DNA from: an uncultured Eubacteriales bacterium
Lineage (GTDB): Bacteria; Bacillota; Clostridia; Oscillospirales; Acutalibacteraceae
DNA: 9,011 nt
Direction: 5' to 3'
NCBI GenBank assembly: GCA_934408795.1
Contig: CAKRVQ010000027.1
Location: 1-9,011 of the forward strand
In this document: positions 1 to 5,787 of the stretch, piece by piece
How positions within the stretch are numbered: position 1 is the first letter of the stretch
How the letters are laid out: the number at the start of each line of letters is the position of its first letter
Notes under the pieces: model-generated
Told to the model about the DNA's origin: nothing
Seen by the model: the letters and a program-made list of their open reading frames with translations, nothing else
The model's database searches: none
Program-made: the position numbers and the translations under genes

Positions 1-78
1 AATATTGCCTGTAGGCGGGAGAGGTCCATAAAAGACATCGCGGGCGGACGGAGTATGCGCACATCCGGTGCGCATGGC

Positions 79-173
79 AGCGGGACAGACAGGGTCGCGG
101 AGGACAAACCAAGCCGTAGAAAGCAGACCGAGTCATAGAAGACAGACCGAACAGGTGGAAAGTCGAAGTGGGT
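79..173. repeat. Degenerate 19-bp tandem repeat, about 5 units
   Basis: Units start at 79, 98, 117, 136 and 155. The third and fourth units (117-135 and 136-154) agree at 16 of 19 positions around a shared core CAGACCGA. The second unit shares the GGACA/ACC pattern, and the first and fifth are more eroded. Related purine-rich pieces (GGACAGAACC, GAACAGAACCG, GAAGACAGAACG) recur out of register at about 240-300. I see no conserved reading frame, since 19 is not a multiple of three, so this is best read as a decayed non-coding minisatellite. Confidence 0.5.
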
Positions 174-328
174 CGGTTTGGGCATGGCCGGGTCGGAGAA
201 AGCAGAGCAAATTTGAACGCGGAGAGGGTGACGCGTATCGGAGGACAGAACCGGGAACAGAACCGAAAACGGAGCGGAGGGAAGACAGAACGAGGAACAG
301 AGTGGGGAGCGACACTCTGCGGCGCTGC

Positions 329-489
329 GCGCCCTCCCTCGGGAGGGCGCAAAACGGGGGCACGGCGGTACGGTTCGTATTGCCGTGCCGCCCCTCTCAA
401 GTCTCGGGGCGGCACCGACACGGCGGCTTACGCCGCCTCCCGCCGTGCTCCCGTTTGATGCGCGCCTTCGGCGCGCACCGCGGCGCCGC
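329..489. repeat. Cluster of GC-rich hairpins
   Basis: Successive inverted repeats are packed here. 329-350 has 10-bp arms (GCGCCCTCCC / GGGAGGGCGC). 359-389 has 14 pairs around a GTT loop, of which two are G-U pairs, so it is continuous only in plus-strand RNA. 385-415 has 10-bp arms (GTGCCGCCCC / GGGGCGGCAC) and an 11-base loop, and overlaps the previous hairpin so the two exclude each other. 422-437 is GGCGGC / GCCGCC, with an alternative pairing 419-447. 459-477 is TGCGCGCC / GGCGCGCA. 480-489 is the palindrome GCGGCGCCGC. None is followed by a T-run. They could be a structured plus-strand RNA, REP-like palindromic elements, or chance in GC-rich spacer. Confidence 0.5.
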
Positions 490-548
490 TTTAATTCCCG
501 CCTTTTCCGCTTGCCCGACCGAGACTCTGAGAATCGGAATAACAAAGA

Positions 549-589
549 CCCCGCCGATGTCGGCAATCAACTTGCCGACCCCGGCGGGG
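549..589 (-). terminator. Probable intrinsic terminator, leftward
   Basis: A very stable hairpin has outer arms CCCCGCCG (549-556) and CGGCGGGG (582-589), a 2x2 internal mismatch, inner arms GTCGGCAA (559-566) and TTGCCGAC (572-579), and a 5-base loop. Read leftward, the stem is followed by TCTTTGTTATT, which is U-rich but interrupted; read rightward the tail is not U-rich. It lies about 200 bases past the stop of the leftward lipoprotein gene, the only gene it could serve inside the window. The tail is imperfect, so efficiency is uncertain. Confidence 0.5.
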
Positions 590-720
590 CGCAATAGCAC
601 ATAATTCAATGCGGCCGATAAGGTAAGCCGCGCTTAGGCGAACAATAATAAATCAAACCGCGGTGAGCCGAGCGTCCGCCTGCAGTAAATGACACCTTGC
701 AGCGGGATCGCGCGGTGACT

Positions 721-777
721 CTTTATCGACCCTATCGAATGCAGGTGACACGGAAAGCAGATGACCGCCCGATAAAG
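721..777. repeat. Inverted repeat in lipoprotein 3' region
   Basis: CTTTATCG (721-728) is exactly repeated in inverse as CGATAAAG (770-777) with 41 bases between. It starts 16 bases past the lipoprotein stop codon, so it would fall in that mRNA's 3' end. The loop is long and there is no T-run, so it is not a classical terminator; an mRNA-stabilising fold is possible. Confidence 0.3.
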
Positions 778-792
778 AAGCGGATCAAACCT

Positions 793-1341
793 TTATTCCG
801 CTTTTGACGAGGTGTCGGATGAAGCATCCGATGAGGTGTCAGACGAAGTGTCCGAACCCTTTTTGAAAAGCTCGGTGGTCTTGTCTTGGTTGCTGCCGTT
901 GCCCTTTTCAACAAAGGTTACCGTGACATCCGTAAGCTCCTTCACAAGCTCGGGAACTTCCTTTTTAACGCTGCCGAGTGCCTCTTTCGCAGCATCGGTG
1001 GTTACTCCGCCCGCCTTTATCGTAATGACAAGTTTTTTGTCGCCGAGCTTGGAAACGATGGCTTTTATGCCTTCCTGATATGATTTTCCGGTAAATTCAA
1101 TGCCGTCAAACTCGGTCTCCGATTTTTGGATCGCCGCCGATGATGAGTCGGTTGAATCCTTGTAAGAGGCAAGCAACACCTTGCCGTCCTTGTCCACCGC
1201 GAGGGTGACTTCCTTTTCGCACTTTACCGATATGTATGCCGCCGCACCGTTTTCCGAAACGGTCTTTGCGGTTGACATACAACCCGAGAGCGAAGCCGCG
1301 ATGATAAGCAGAGCGGACAATGCCGCGATCATTTTCTTCAT
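793..1341 (-). CDS. Small lipoprotein, possible RsgI-like beta domain
   Basis: This encodes a 182-residue secreted protein anchored to the outer face of the membrane. The N-terminus is a lipoprotein signal: MKKM, a hydrophobic stretch at residues 5-17, then the lipobox LSGC with the lipidated cysteine at 21. Residues 35-110 read AAYISVKC, LAVDKDGKVL, then FDGIEFTGKSYQEGIKAIVS and a short beta strand. That order resembles the extracytoplasmic conserved domain of RsgI-type anti-sigma factors, but no cytoplasmic anti-sigma part or membrane helix follows, so the similarity is only suggestive. Residues 163-182 are a Ser/Asp/Thr tail made of a four-residue repeat. The start is supported by GGAG eight bases upstream and by a good promoter. 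It lies 148 bases after ricT. Function is unknown; a lipoprotein call is safe. Confidence 0.85.
   Translation of the reverse strand: MKKMIAALSALLIIAASLSGCMSTAKTVSENGAAAYISVKCEKEVTLAVDKDGKVLLASYKDSTDSSSAAIQKSETEFDGIEFTGKSYQEGIKAIVSKLGDKKLVITIKAGGVTTDAAKEALGSVKKEVPELVKELTDVTVTFVEKGNGSNQDKTTELFKKGSDTSSDTSSDASSDTSSKAE
809..856 (-). repeat. Four 12-bp repeats encoding an SDTS tail
   Basis: Four 12-bp units (809-820, 821-832, 833-844, 845-856) encode the peptide repeat SDTS/SDAS at the C-terminus of the lipoprotein. Units differ mostly at third codon positions, which suggests that the peptide rather than the DNA is being kept. Such hydrophilic tails are common in clostridial lipoproteins. Confidence 0.75.
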
Positions 1342-1383
1342 TTGTTAACACTCCGTTTAATACAAGTTTACGATACAATGTGA

Positions 1384-1412
1384 AGTATATCACATACCGT
1401 TCCGATTTTCCA
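1384..1412 (-). promoter_or_regulatory. Promoter of the lipoprotein gene
   Basis: Read leftward, the -35 box is TGGAAA (1407-1412), the spacer is 17 bases, and the -10 box is TATACT (1384-1389) preceded by TG at the extended -10 position. Transcription would start about 36 bases before the ATG at 1341. This makes the lipoprotein transcribable independently of ricT. Confidence 0.65.
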
Positions 1413-1448
1413 CTGTTTTTTATTTGCTTGTTCCTGTCCGAATGCCCC

Positions 1449-1477
1449 CGACACCGCCGATTCTGTGCGGCGTGTCG
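1449..1477 (-). other. Hairpin after ricT
   Basis: Inverted repeat CGACAC(C)GCCG / CGGCGTGTCG with one bulged base and an 8-base loop, 13 bases past the ricT stop codon. Read leftward it is followed by G-rich sequence, not a T-run. It may be a 3' stability stem or a weak factor-dependent end of the ricT transcript. Confidence 0.35.
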
Positions 1478-1489
1478 CCCCGCTTGCGG

Positions 1490-2374
1490 CTATTCCTCGT
1501 CGCGATCTTCGCTTTCTGACGAAGACTTTGCGGCTGCCGCACCTTCGGCGGCGCACTTTCCGCAGCGCTTCCTTATCGGCTTTACATCGTCTCTGTGGAC
1601 CTTTATCGGGGCGGCACTCTCGTCGCCCACCCGTACACTCAGCATACCGGTAAGAAGATTGACATCCGTGACGACACCGCGACCCTCGCTTGTTATGACC
1701 TGAGAACCCACCTTAGGCGTCAGCCCTATAAGGTACTCGTAAGCTTCGTGCTCGTATTTAAGACAACACATGAGCCTGCCGCACATACCCGATATTTTAA
1801 CGGGGTTGAGCGAGAGTCCCTGCTCCTTTGCCATTTTGATCGATACGGGCTGAAAATCATCAAGGAACCTTGAACAACAGAGAGGCTGACCGCAGATCCC
1901 GAGACCGCCGAGCATCTTTGCTTCGTCTCTGACGCCTATCTGGCGCAGCTCTATTCTTGTGTGCAGTGCCGAAGCGAGATCCTTTACGAGCTCTCTGAAA
2001 TCCACCCTTCCGTCGGCAGTGAAACAAAAAACGGTCTTTGAGCCGTCGAATGACACTTCGGCGTCGACAAGCTTCATATCAAGCTTGCGGGCGGCAATTT
2101 TTTGCTCACATACGGAAAATGCCTTTTTTTCCTTTTCTTTATTTTGGGCGACCCTTTTGAGATCATCCTCCGTAGCCGCTCTCAATACAGGCTTCAGGGG
2201 CTTTGAAATCTCCGCATCGTCCTGAATAAAGTTGGACTTTGCAACAGTTCCGCATTCGACGCCCCGCGATGTTTCGACTATCGCACGATCGCCTTCGGCA
2301 AGGGTAATGCCGTTTGCTTCGAAACTGTACACTCTTCCGTCTTCACGGAACTTTATTCCGATAACCTCTGCCAT
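1490..2374 (-). CDS. ricT: RicT/YaaT, PSP1-domain regulatory protein
   Basis: This encodes 294 residues, typical for the family (Bacillus subtilis YaaT is about 275). In B. subtilis RicT forms a cytoplasmic complex with RicA and RicF that binds iron-sulfur clusters and directs RNase Y-dependent mRNA processing; it was first described as affecting early sporulation and competence. The PSP1 signature is intact: CGQPLCC at 161-167, PVSIKMAK at 176-183, LSLNPVKISG at 188-197, and CGRLMCC at 198-204. These cysteines are the candidate cluster ligands. A second pair, CGKC at 271-274, starts a hydrophilic Ala/Ser/Glu tail. An in-frame GTG at 2545 would add 57 residues, but these are encoded by a tandem repeat and lack a ribosome site, whereas the ATG at 2374 has AAAGGAG. 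holB lies upstream, as in B. subtilis. Confidence 0.93.
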   Translation of the reverse strand: MAEVIGIKFREDGRVYSFEANGITLAEGDRAIVETSRGVECGTVAKSNFIQDDAEISKPLKPVLRAATEDDLKRVAQNKEKEKKAFSVCEQKIAARKLDMKLVDAEVSFDGSKTVFCFTADGRVDFRELVKDLASALHTRIELRQIGVRDEAKMLGGLGICGQPLCCSRFLDDFQPVSIKMAKEQGLSLNPVKISGMCGRLMCCLKYEHEAYEYLIGLTPKVGSQVITSEGRGVVTDVNLLTGMLSVRVGDESAAPIKVHRDDVKPIRKRCGKCAAEGAAAAKSSSESEDRDEE

Positions 2375-2384
2375 TAAATACTTT

Positions 2385-2391
2385 CTCCTTT
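2385..2391 (-). promoter_or_regulatory. Ribosome binding site fixing the ricT start
   Basis: Read leftward, AAAGGAG lies 10 bases before the ATG at 2372-2374. It settles the start at MAEVIG rather than the upstream in-frame GTG in the repeat region. Confidence 0.85.
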
Positions 2392-2461
2392 GTAATATGT
2401 ATAAGGACCTCGCCGACCGTGATTTATAACGCTGACGGATCCGATGCTTTTGTATGATAAT

Positions 2462-2579
2462 ACCGCGTTGTGCGGTTGTACTGCATTTCACAACCATACC
2501 GCATTGCACGGCTATACCGTGTCGCACAACCTTGTCGCGTTTCACGGTTATATCGCATCACATCGGTATGCCGTTGTAC
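2462..2579. repeat. Degenerate 18-bp tandem repeat, 6.5 units
   Basis: Units start at 2462, 2480, 2498, 2516, 2534, 2552 and 2570 (the last partial). The consensus on the plus strand is RYCGCRTYKCACRRYYAT; positions 4 (G) and 7 (T) are invariant and CAC at 10-12 is nearly so. Most differences between units are transitions. The array fills the gap between the holB stop (2582) and ricT, ending three bases from that stop codon. Because 18 is divisible by three, several frames stay open and would encode hexapeptide repeats, for example T-A-L-H-G-Y rightward. None has a good ribosome site, so I treat the array as non-coding. Confidence 0.8.
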
Positions 2580-2581
2580 AG

Positions 2582-3511
2582 TCAGCGTCCTGCCGCTTTG
2601 CCGAGACGGCTGCACAGAATGTTGAGCACCAGCTGGCGGTTGCCGTTCGACCTCAGCGCATCCGCCGCCGAGGCGGCGGCATCAAAAGCAGCCGAATATT
2701 TTGCCTCTGCCTCGCCGTCCTTGTCGGTTGCGGCATCCCGCAGTGCAAAATGCAGACGCTCGCAAAATGACCTGATCACAGCCTCGGGATCTCCGCACTT
2801 TTCCGCTTTGTATGCAAGACGGAGCAGGTCGGGTGCATCGTTTTTCGAAAACGCGGTGAATATGTCATCGGATATCGATCTGTATTCGTAATCCTTTCCG
2901 CCTTCCAAAGCGGAGAGTGCCCTTCCGATATTCCCCTCCGAGACCGCGACCGCGCGATATATCTCATCATCACTGTATTTCCCGTACGATGAAAGGCACG
3001 AAAACGCTTCCTCCTCCGTCACTGGCTCCAGCGTCAATACCGTGCACCTTGACAATACGGTCGGAAGAAAAGAGTCGGAATTTTCGGTCAGAAGAATAAA
3101 CATTGCCGCCTCGGGAGGCTCTTCAAGAACCTTCAGAAGCGCATTCTGCGCCTCAACGGTCATTGGATCGCATCGTTCAAGAACCGATACGCCGGTCCTT
3201 GCGGTCATGGGCTTGATGTATGCATACGATCTCACACTTCTGGCAAGCTCTACCGGGAATACTTTTTTTTCGGGCGTGAACACCCTGATGTCGGGATGCT
3301 GAAGTTTCAGAGCAAGACGGCAGTCGTTGCACTGAAGGCAGGGAGGATTGTCGCAGCCGCAAACGGCAGCTGCCGCAGCGTATCCCGCTGCAATGTGACG
3401 CCCCGTTCCTTTTTCGCCTTCGATTATCAGCGACTGCGGGAGCTTCCCGTTCATGATCAGCTCGGAAAGACTTTCTTTGAATCTTCTGTTGCCGTAAAGT
3501 CGGTCAAACAC
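2582..3511 (-). CDS. holB: DNA polymerase III delta-prime subunit
   Basis: This encodes 309 residues, matching the clamp-loader delta-prime subunit, which helps the gamma/tau complex open the beta clamp onto primed DNA. It is an AAA+ fold with a weak P-loop, GEKGTGR at 32-38, where the usual lysine is arginine; delta-prime is not expected to be the ATPase. A zinc-binding knob follows, with cysteines 58, 61 and 64 and either 51 or 53 as the fourth ligand. ALLKVLEEPP at 124-133 and the sensor-like LSRC at 153-156 are diagnostic. The start is GTG at 3511, with AGGTGAGG seven bases before it; that site overlaps the end of trpS. The gap to trpS is only 9 bases, so the two are probably co-transcribed and translationally coupled. 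A holB-ricT order is common in Firmicutes; the trpS junction is less standard. Confidence 0.95.
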   Translation of the reverse strand: MFDRLYGNRRFKESLSELIMNGKLPQSLIIEGEKGTGRHIAAGYAAAAAVCGCDNPPCLQCNDCRLALKLQHPDIRVFTPEKKVFPVELARSVRSYAYIKPMTARTGVSVLERCDPMTVEAQNALLKVLEEPPEAAMFILLTENSDSFLPTVLSRCTVLTLEPVTEEEAFSCLSSYGKYSDDEIYRAVAVSEGNIGRALSALEGGKDYEYRSISDDIFTAFSKNDAPDLLRLAYKAEKCGDPEAVIRSFCERLHFALRDAATDKDGEAEAKYSAAFDAAASAADALRSNGNRQLVLNILCSRLGKAAGR

Positions 3512-3520
3512 AGTGATACC

Positions 3521-4537
3521 TCACCTTGCGGGCGGCACGAAGCCAACCTTTTTCATTACCTTCGACAATGTCTTATATGCTATTCTTGATGCCTTTTCGG
3601 CGCCGTCCTTGTAAATGCGCTCAAGCTCGCCCTTGTCGGCGATTATGCGCTCGTATCTTTCTCTTATGGGACGCAGTTCCTCAATGACCGCCTCGCCGAC
3701 CGCCGCTTTAAAATCTCCGTAGCCTCTGCCTTCGAATTCGGCGGTGATCTCTTCGGGGGTCCTGCCCGTTACGGTCGAGTGGATGGTTATCAGGTTGTTG
3801 ATGCCGTCCTTGCCGTCTCCGACGCATACTTTTGAATCCGAGTCGGTCACGGCGCGCTTGAATTTGCGCATTATGTCTTCGGGCTTGTCAAGGATCGCTA
3901 CCCAGGCGTTGATATTCTCATCGGATTTCGACATCTTCCTGGTCGGATCCTGCAGGGACATTACCCTTGCACCCGCTTTCGGAATATACGGCTCGGGAAC
4001 CGTGAAAACATTACCGTAAATGCCGTTGAATCTCAGCGCTATATCCCTCGTTATTTCAAGATGCTGCTTTTGGTCGGCACCTACCGGTACAAGGTCCGAG
4101 TTGTAAAGAAGAATATCCGCAGCCATCAGGGAGGGATATGTAAACAGACCCGCATTTACATTGTCTGCGTGCTTTTGTGACTTGTCTTTGAATTGGGTCA
4201 TCCTTGAAAGCTCACCGAACTGAGTGTAGCAGTCAAGCACCCAGGCAAGCTGAGAGTGAGCGGCAATGTGTGACTGAATGAAAAGAATGTTCTTTTCGGG
4301 ATCGAGCCCGAGCGCCGACAAAAGAGCAGCGGTCGAATAGATCTGAGCACGGAATTTTGCGGGATCCTGACGCACGGTTATGGCGTGAAGGTCCGCGACC
4401 GCGAAAATACAGTCGAACTCCTCGGTCATGGCAACCCAGTTCTTAAGAGCCCCGAGATAATTTCCGAGGGTGAGCATACCGCTCGGTTGAATCGCGCTGA
4501 AAACGCGCTTTTTCTTTTCGACGATCGGTTCGTTCAT
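3521..4537 (-). CDS. trpS: Tryptophanyl-tRNA synthetase
   Basis: This encodes 338 residues, the usual size for bacterial TrpS, a class Ic cytoplasmic enzyme charging tRNA-Trp using ATP. The first signature is QPSGMLTLGNYLG at 17-29, where TLGN takes the place of the HIGH motif. VGADQKQH at 152-159 matches the conserved GxDQxxH segment, and KMSKS at 201-205 is perfect. The ATG at 4537 has AAAGGA nine bases upstream; an in-frame start at 4573 would add 12 residues but lies before this ribosome site. It is the first gene of the probable trpS-holB unit, with a strong promoter and a leader of about 57 bases. That leader is too short for a tryptophan T-box, and no T-box sequence (GGTGGNACC) is present, so it looks constitutively expressed. 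Confidence 0.97.
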   Translation of the reverse strand: MNEPIVEKKKRVFSAIQPSGMLTLGNYLGALKNWVAMTEEFDCIFAVADLHAITVRQDPAKFRAQIYSTAALLSALGLDPEKNILFIQSHIAAHSQLAWVLDCYTQFGELSRMTQFKDKSQKHADNVNAGLFTYPSLMAADILLYNSDLVPVGADQKQHLEITRDIALRFNGIYGNVFTVPEPYIPKAGARVMSLQDPTRKMSKSDENINAWVAILDKPEDIMRKFKRAVTDSDSKVCVGDGKDGINNLITIHSTVTGRTPEEITAEFEGRGYGDFKAAVGEAVIEELRPIRERYERIIADKGELERIYKDGAEKASRIAYKTLSKVMKKVGFVPPAR

Positions 4538-4600
4538 TACTATCAATCCTTTGTTAGGTAGGAATACCGTCAATTACGGCTGCGATCTGCCGTTCATATA

Positions 4601-4629
4601 ATTATAACACATCCGCTCGGACCGTTCAA
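4601..4629 (-). promoter_or_regulatory. Promoter of trpS-holB
   Basis: Read leftward: -35 TTGAAC (4624-4629), 17-base spacer, perfect -10 TATAAT (4601-4606) with TG at the extended position. The start would be near 4594. The short leader has a 5-bp stem ACGGC (4576-4580) / GCCGT (4589-4593). The rest of the deacetylase-trpS gap (about 4630-4708) holds short A-rich direct repeats (CCGACAAAA, CCGACAAAA) and no clear terminator. Confidence 0.8.
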
Positions 4630-4708
4630 TAAAAATTTATCGTGGCCGAATGCACTTACGAAACGCACGGAACACGCCGACAAAATGCCCGACAAAACAC
4701 GAGAATAA

Positions 4709-5596
4709 TTATTTCCGCTTGTCTTCCGCAAGGTCGGCGAGCCTTACCGTTTCACCGGGTTTTACACTCGGAAACACATCTGTAAATCTGCCGTTGTCAA
4801 AAAGCGTGGCGCGAAGGAATATCTCGGTCGCCGTGGGGTTTACGACCGTGAGCCCGTCGGCTGAAAATATAAGATTTTTGTATGCGGACATATAATCGAT
4901 TATCTCCGAATTGGTTGCATACCATATGTCGCTGCGGTTTCCGATCTTCTTCGAAAACTCCTCTATGCGATCCCAGTTGTTTTCGGTGTCGAATTCATAT
5001 GCATGACCCCACAGATAAAACATTATGGGCTTTTTGAATATCGTGACATCCTCACTTAAAAAACGATCCAAAAGGTCAAATAACTCGGGATCGTTGTGAT
5101 GACAGGTCGGATCAAGCTTCAACGGCTCGGAGGGAAGATCGAACCCGTGCGTGGAAACGGTGGTCCTCGCATATGTTATACCGATGCTTTTCAGCATTTC
5201 GATACCGCGCTCATCGGGAACGGAGCCGTAAGGATATGCCATGCCGCGCACAAGTGTGCCGAAGGTTTCCTCAAAGCTTTTTCTGTCCGCAAGTACCTCC
5301 TCGACAAGCGCGGACAGGGGAATGTCTCCCGTTACCGGGTGAGAGTCGCAGTGTACGGCGACCTCGTTGCCGTCCTTTGCGTAGTGAAAAGAAAGTTCGG
5401 AATAGGGCAAACGGAGGGTGTCGCCATTTATCTTGTCGGAGGTTATTCCGCTGTTGAGATTATATGTACATTTGATACTGTTCTCCGAAAAGATCTTCAT
5501 CAGACGCAGATCCTGCTTCACACCGTCATCATAACTTGCAGTAAACGCTTTTACTCTGCCGCCGGGAAACGACGGCAATATTCTTGTCAGCTTCAT
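4709..5596 (-). CDS. NodB/CE4-type polysaccharide deacetylase, no signal
   Basis: This encodes 295 residues with the catalytic layout of carbohydrate esterase family 4, metal-dependent enzymes that remove N- or O-acetyl groups from sugars. Motif 1 is SYDDG at 21-25 (catalytic base D23, metal ligand D24). Motif 2 is HCDSH at 82-86, with H82 and H86 as metal ligands. Motif 3 is RGMAYPYG at 117-124. LWGH at 195-198 supplies the late histidine. The N-terminus, MKLTRILPSF, is not a signal peptide and there is no membrane helix, so the protein seems cytoplasmic, which is unusual for a wall- or xylan-acting deacetylase. Residues about 241-295 look like a small beta-rich C-terminal domain of unknown role. 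The ATG has AAGGAAAGG 11 bases upstream. The gene stands alone, with its own promoter and a long leader. Substrate unknown. Confidence 0.88.
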   Translation of the reverse strand: MKLTRILPSFPGGRVKAFTASYDDGVKQDLRLMKIFSENSIKCTYNLNSGITSDKINGDTLRLPYSELSFHYAKDGNEVAVHCDSHPVTGDIPLSALVEEVLADRKSFEETFGTLVRGMAYPYGSVPDERGIEMLKSIGITYARTTVSTHGFDLPSEPLKLDPTCHHNDPELFDLLDRFLSEDVTIFKKPIMFYLWGHAYEFDTENNWDRIEEFSKKIGNRSDIWYATNSEIIDYMSAYKNLIFSADGLTVVNPTATEIFLRATLFDNGRFTDVFPSVKPGETVRLADLAEDKRK

Positions 5597-5771
5597 AGTC
5601 GCACGGACCTTTCCTTATTTTTAAACCGATAGCCCGCCGCGGCGGCAAAATCAACTCCGCACGCCTGCTCGCCCCAAGGCAGCTCTTTGTCTCGGATGCC
5701 AGGCACGGTTATTCTTTCCGCGGCGTCCGATGCCGCCGTCTGTCGGGCGGCTCGCCGCTATCGGCTTCGAT
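5597..5771 (-). promoter_or_regulatory. Long, probably folded deacetylase leader
   Basis: From the promoter at 5778-5806 the mRNA would carry about 175 untranslated bases. The 5' end AAGCCGAUAGC (5767-5757) pairs with GCUAUCGGUUU (5633-5623) over 11 bp, including one G-U pair, closing a domain whose 3' strand ends six bases before the AAGGAAAGG ribosome site. Inside are possible stems at 5746-5756 (GGCG/CGCC), 5721-5738 (CGGCG/CGCCG), and 5657-5667 with 5700-5708, the last enclosing 5678-5700 (GGCA/TGCC). CCGCCGCGGCGG is self-complementary near the 3' end. The layout resembles a riboswitch-type multi-branch domain, but I match it to no known class. GC-rich chance pairing remains possible. Confidence 0.45.
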
Positions 5772-5772
5772 A

Positions 5773-5787
5773 CTGATATTATATCAG
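5773..5787. promoter_or_regulatory. 15-bp palindrome over the deacetylase -10 box
   Basis: CTGATAT-T-ATATCAG is a perfect inverted repeat with 7-bp arms and a single central base. It covers the whole -10 element and the predicted upstream edge of the start site, a position where a bound repressor would block transcription. The half-site is unlike the marR operator, so a different regulator would be involved. AT-rich palindromes at -10 boxes can arise by chance. Confidence 0.4.

Larger units (their letters stand above)
1..792. other. Gene-free region with repeats and hairpins
   Basis: I find no credible gene in this stretch. The longest open frame (68-604, plus) encodes a low-complexity Arg/Gly/Pro-rich product with no recognisable domain and no convincing ribosome binding site. 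The first 300 bases are purine-rich on the plus strand and contain a decayed 19-bp tandem repeat; 329-589 is crowded with GC-rich inverted repeats. A perfect 8-bp inverted repeat with a 5-base loop (ATGCGCAC / GTGCGCAT) lies at 55-75. The stretch is downstream of the leftward lipoprotein gene. Its left-hand neighbour lies outside the window, so it could be a long intergenic spacer or contain an unannotated structured RNA. Confidence 0.6.

Noticed and set aside
1..38. Possible start of a leftward gene at the left edge (ATG at 38)
   Set aside because: Only 12 codons are visible and there is no Shine-Dalgarno sequence before it.
79..173. CRISPR array
   Set aside because: Units are contiguous and diverged with no unique spacers, so they are tandem repeats; the same applies to 2462-2579.
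68..604. 178-residue rightward open frame in the left gene-free region
   Set aside because: The product is low-complexity, Arg/Gly/Pro-rich, has no domain or ribosome site, and runs through the tandem repeat and hairpins. GC-rich DNA with few stops explains it.
1413..1435. T-rich run as a terminator for a rightward transcript
   Set aside because: No rightward gene precedes it and no stable stem sits directly before it.
2375..2545. N-terminal extension of RicT by 57 residues from a GTG
   Set aside because: It is encoded by the tandem repeat, lacks a ribosome site and family similarity, and the ATG at 2374 has a strong AAAGGAG.
2444..2770. Rightward 108-residue frame with hexapeptide repeats
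   Set aside because: It has no good ribosome site or promoter and runs antisense into holB; the repeat keeps frames open because 18 is a multiple of three.
4538..4708. T-box leader for trpS
   Set aside because: The promoter gives a leader of only about 57 bases, and no T-box consensus or terminator stem is present.
5096..5632. 178-residue rightward frame opposite the deacetylase
   Set aside because: It lies antisense to a gene with intact CE4 motifs and has no recognisable domain or start signal.
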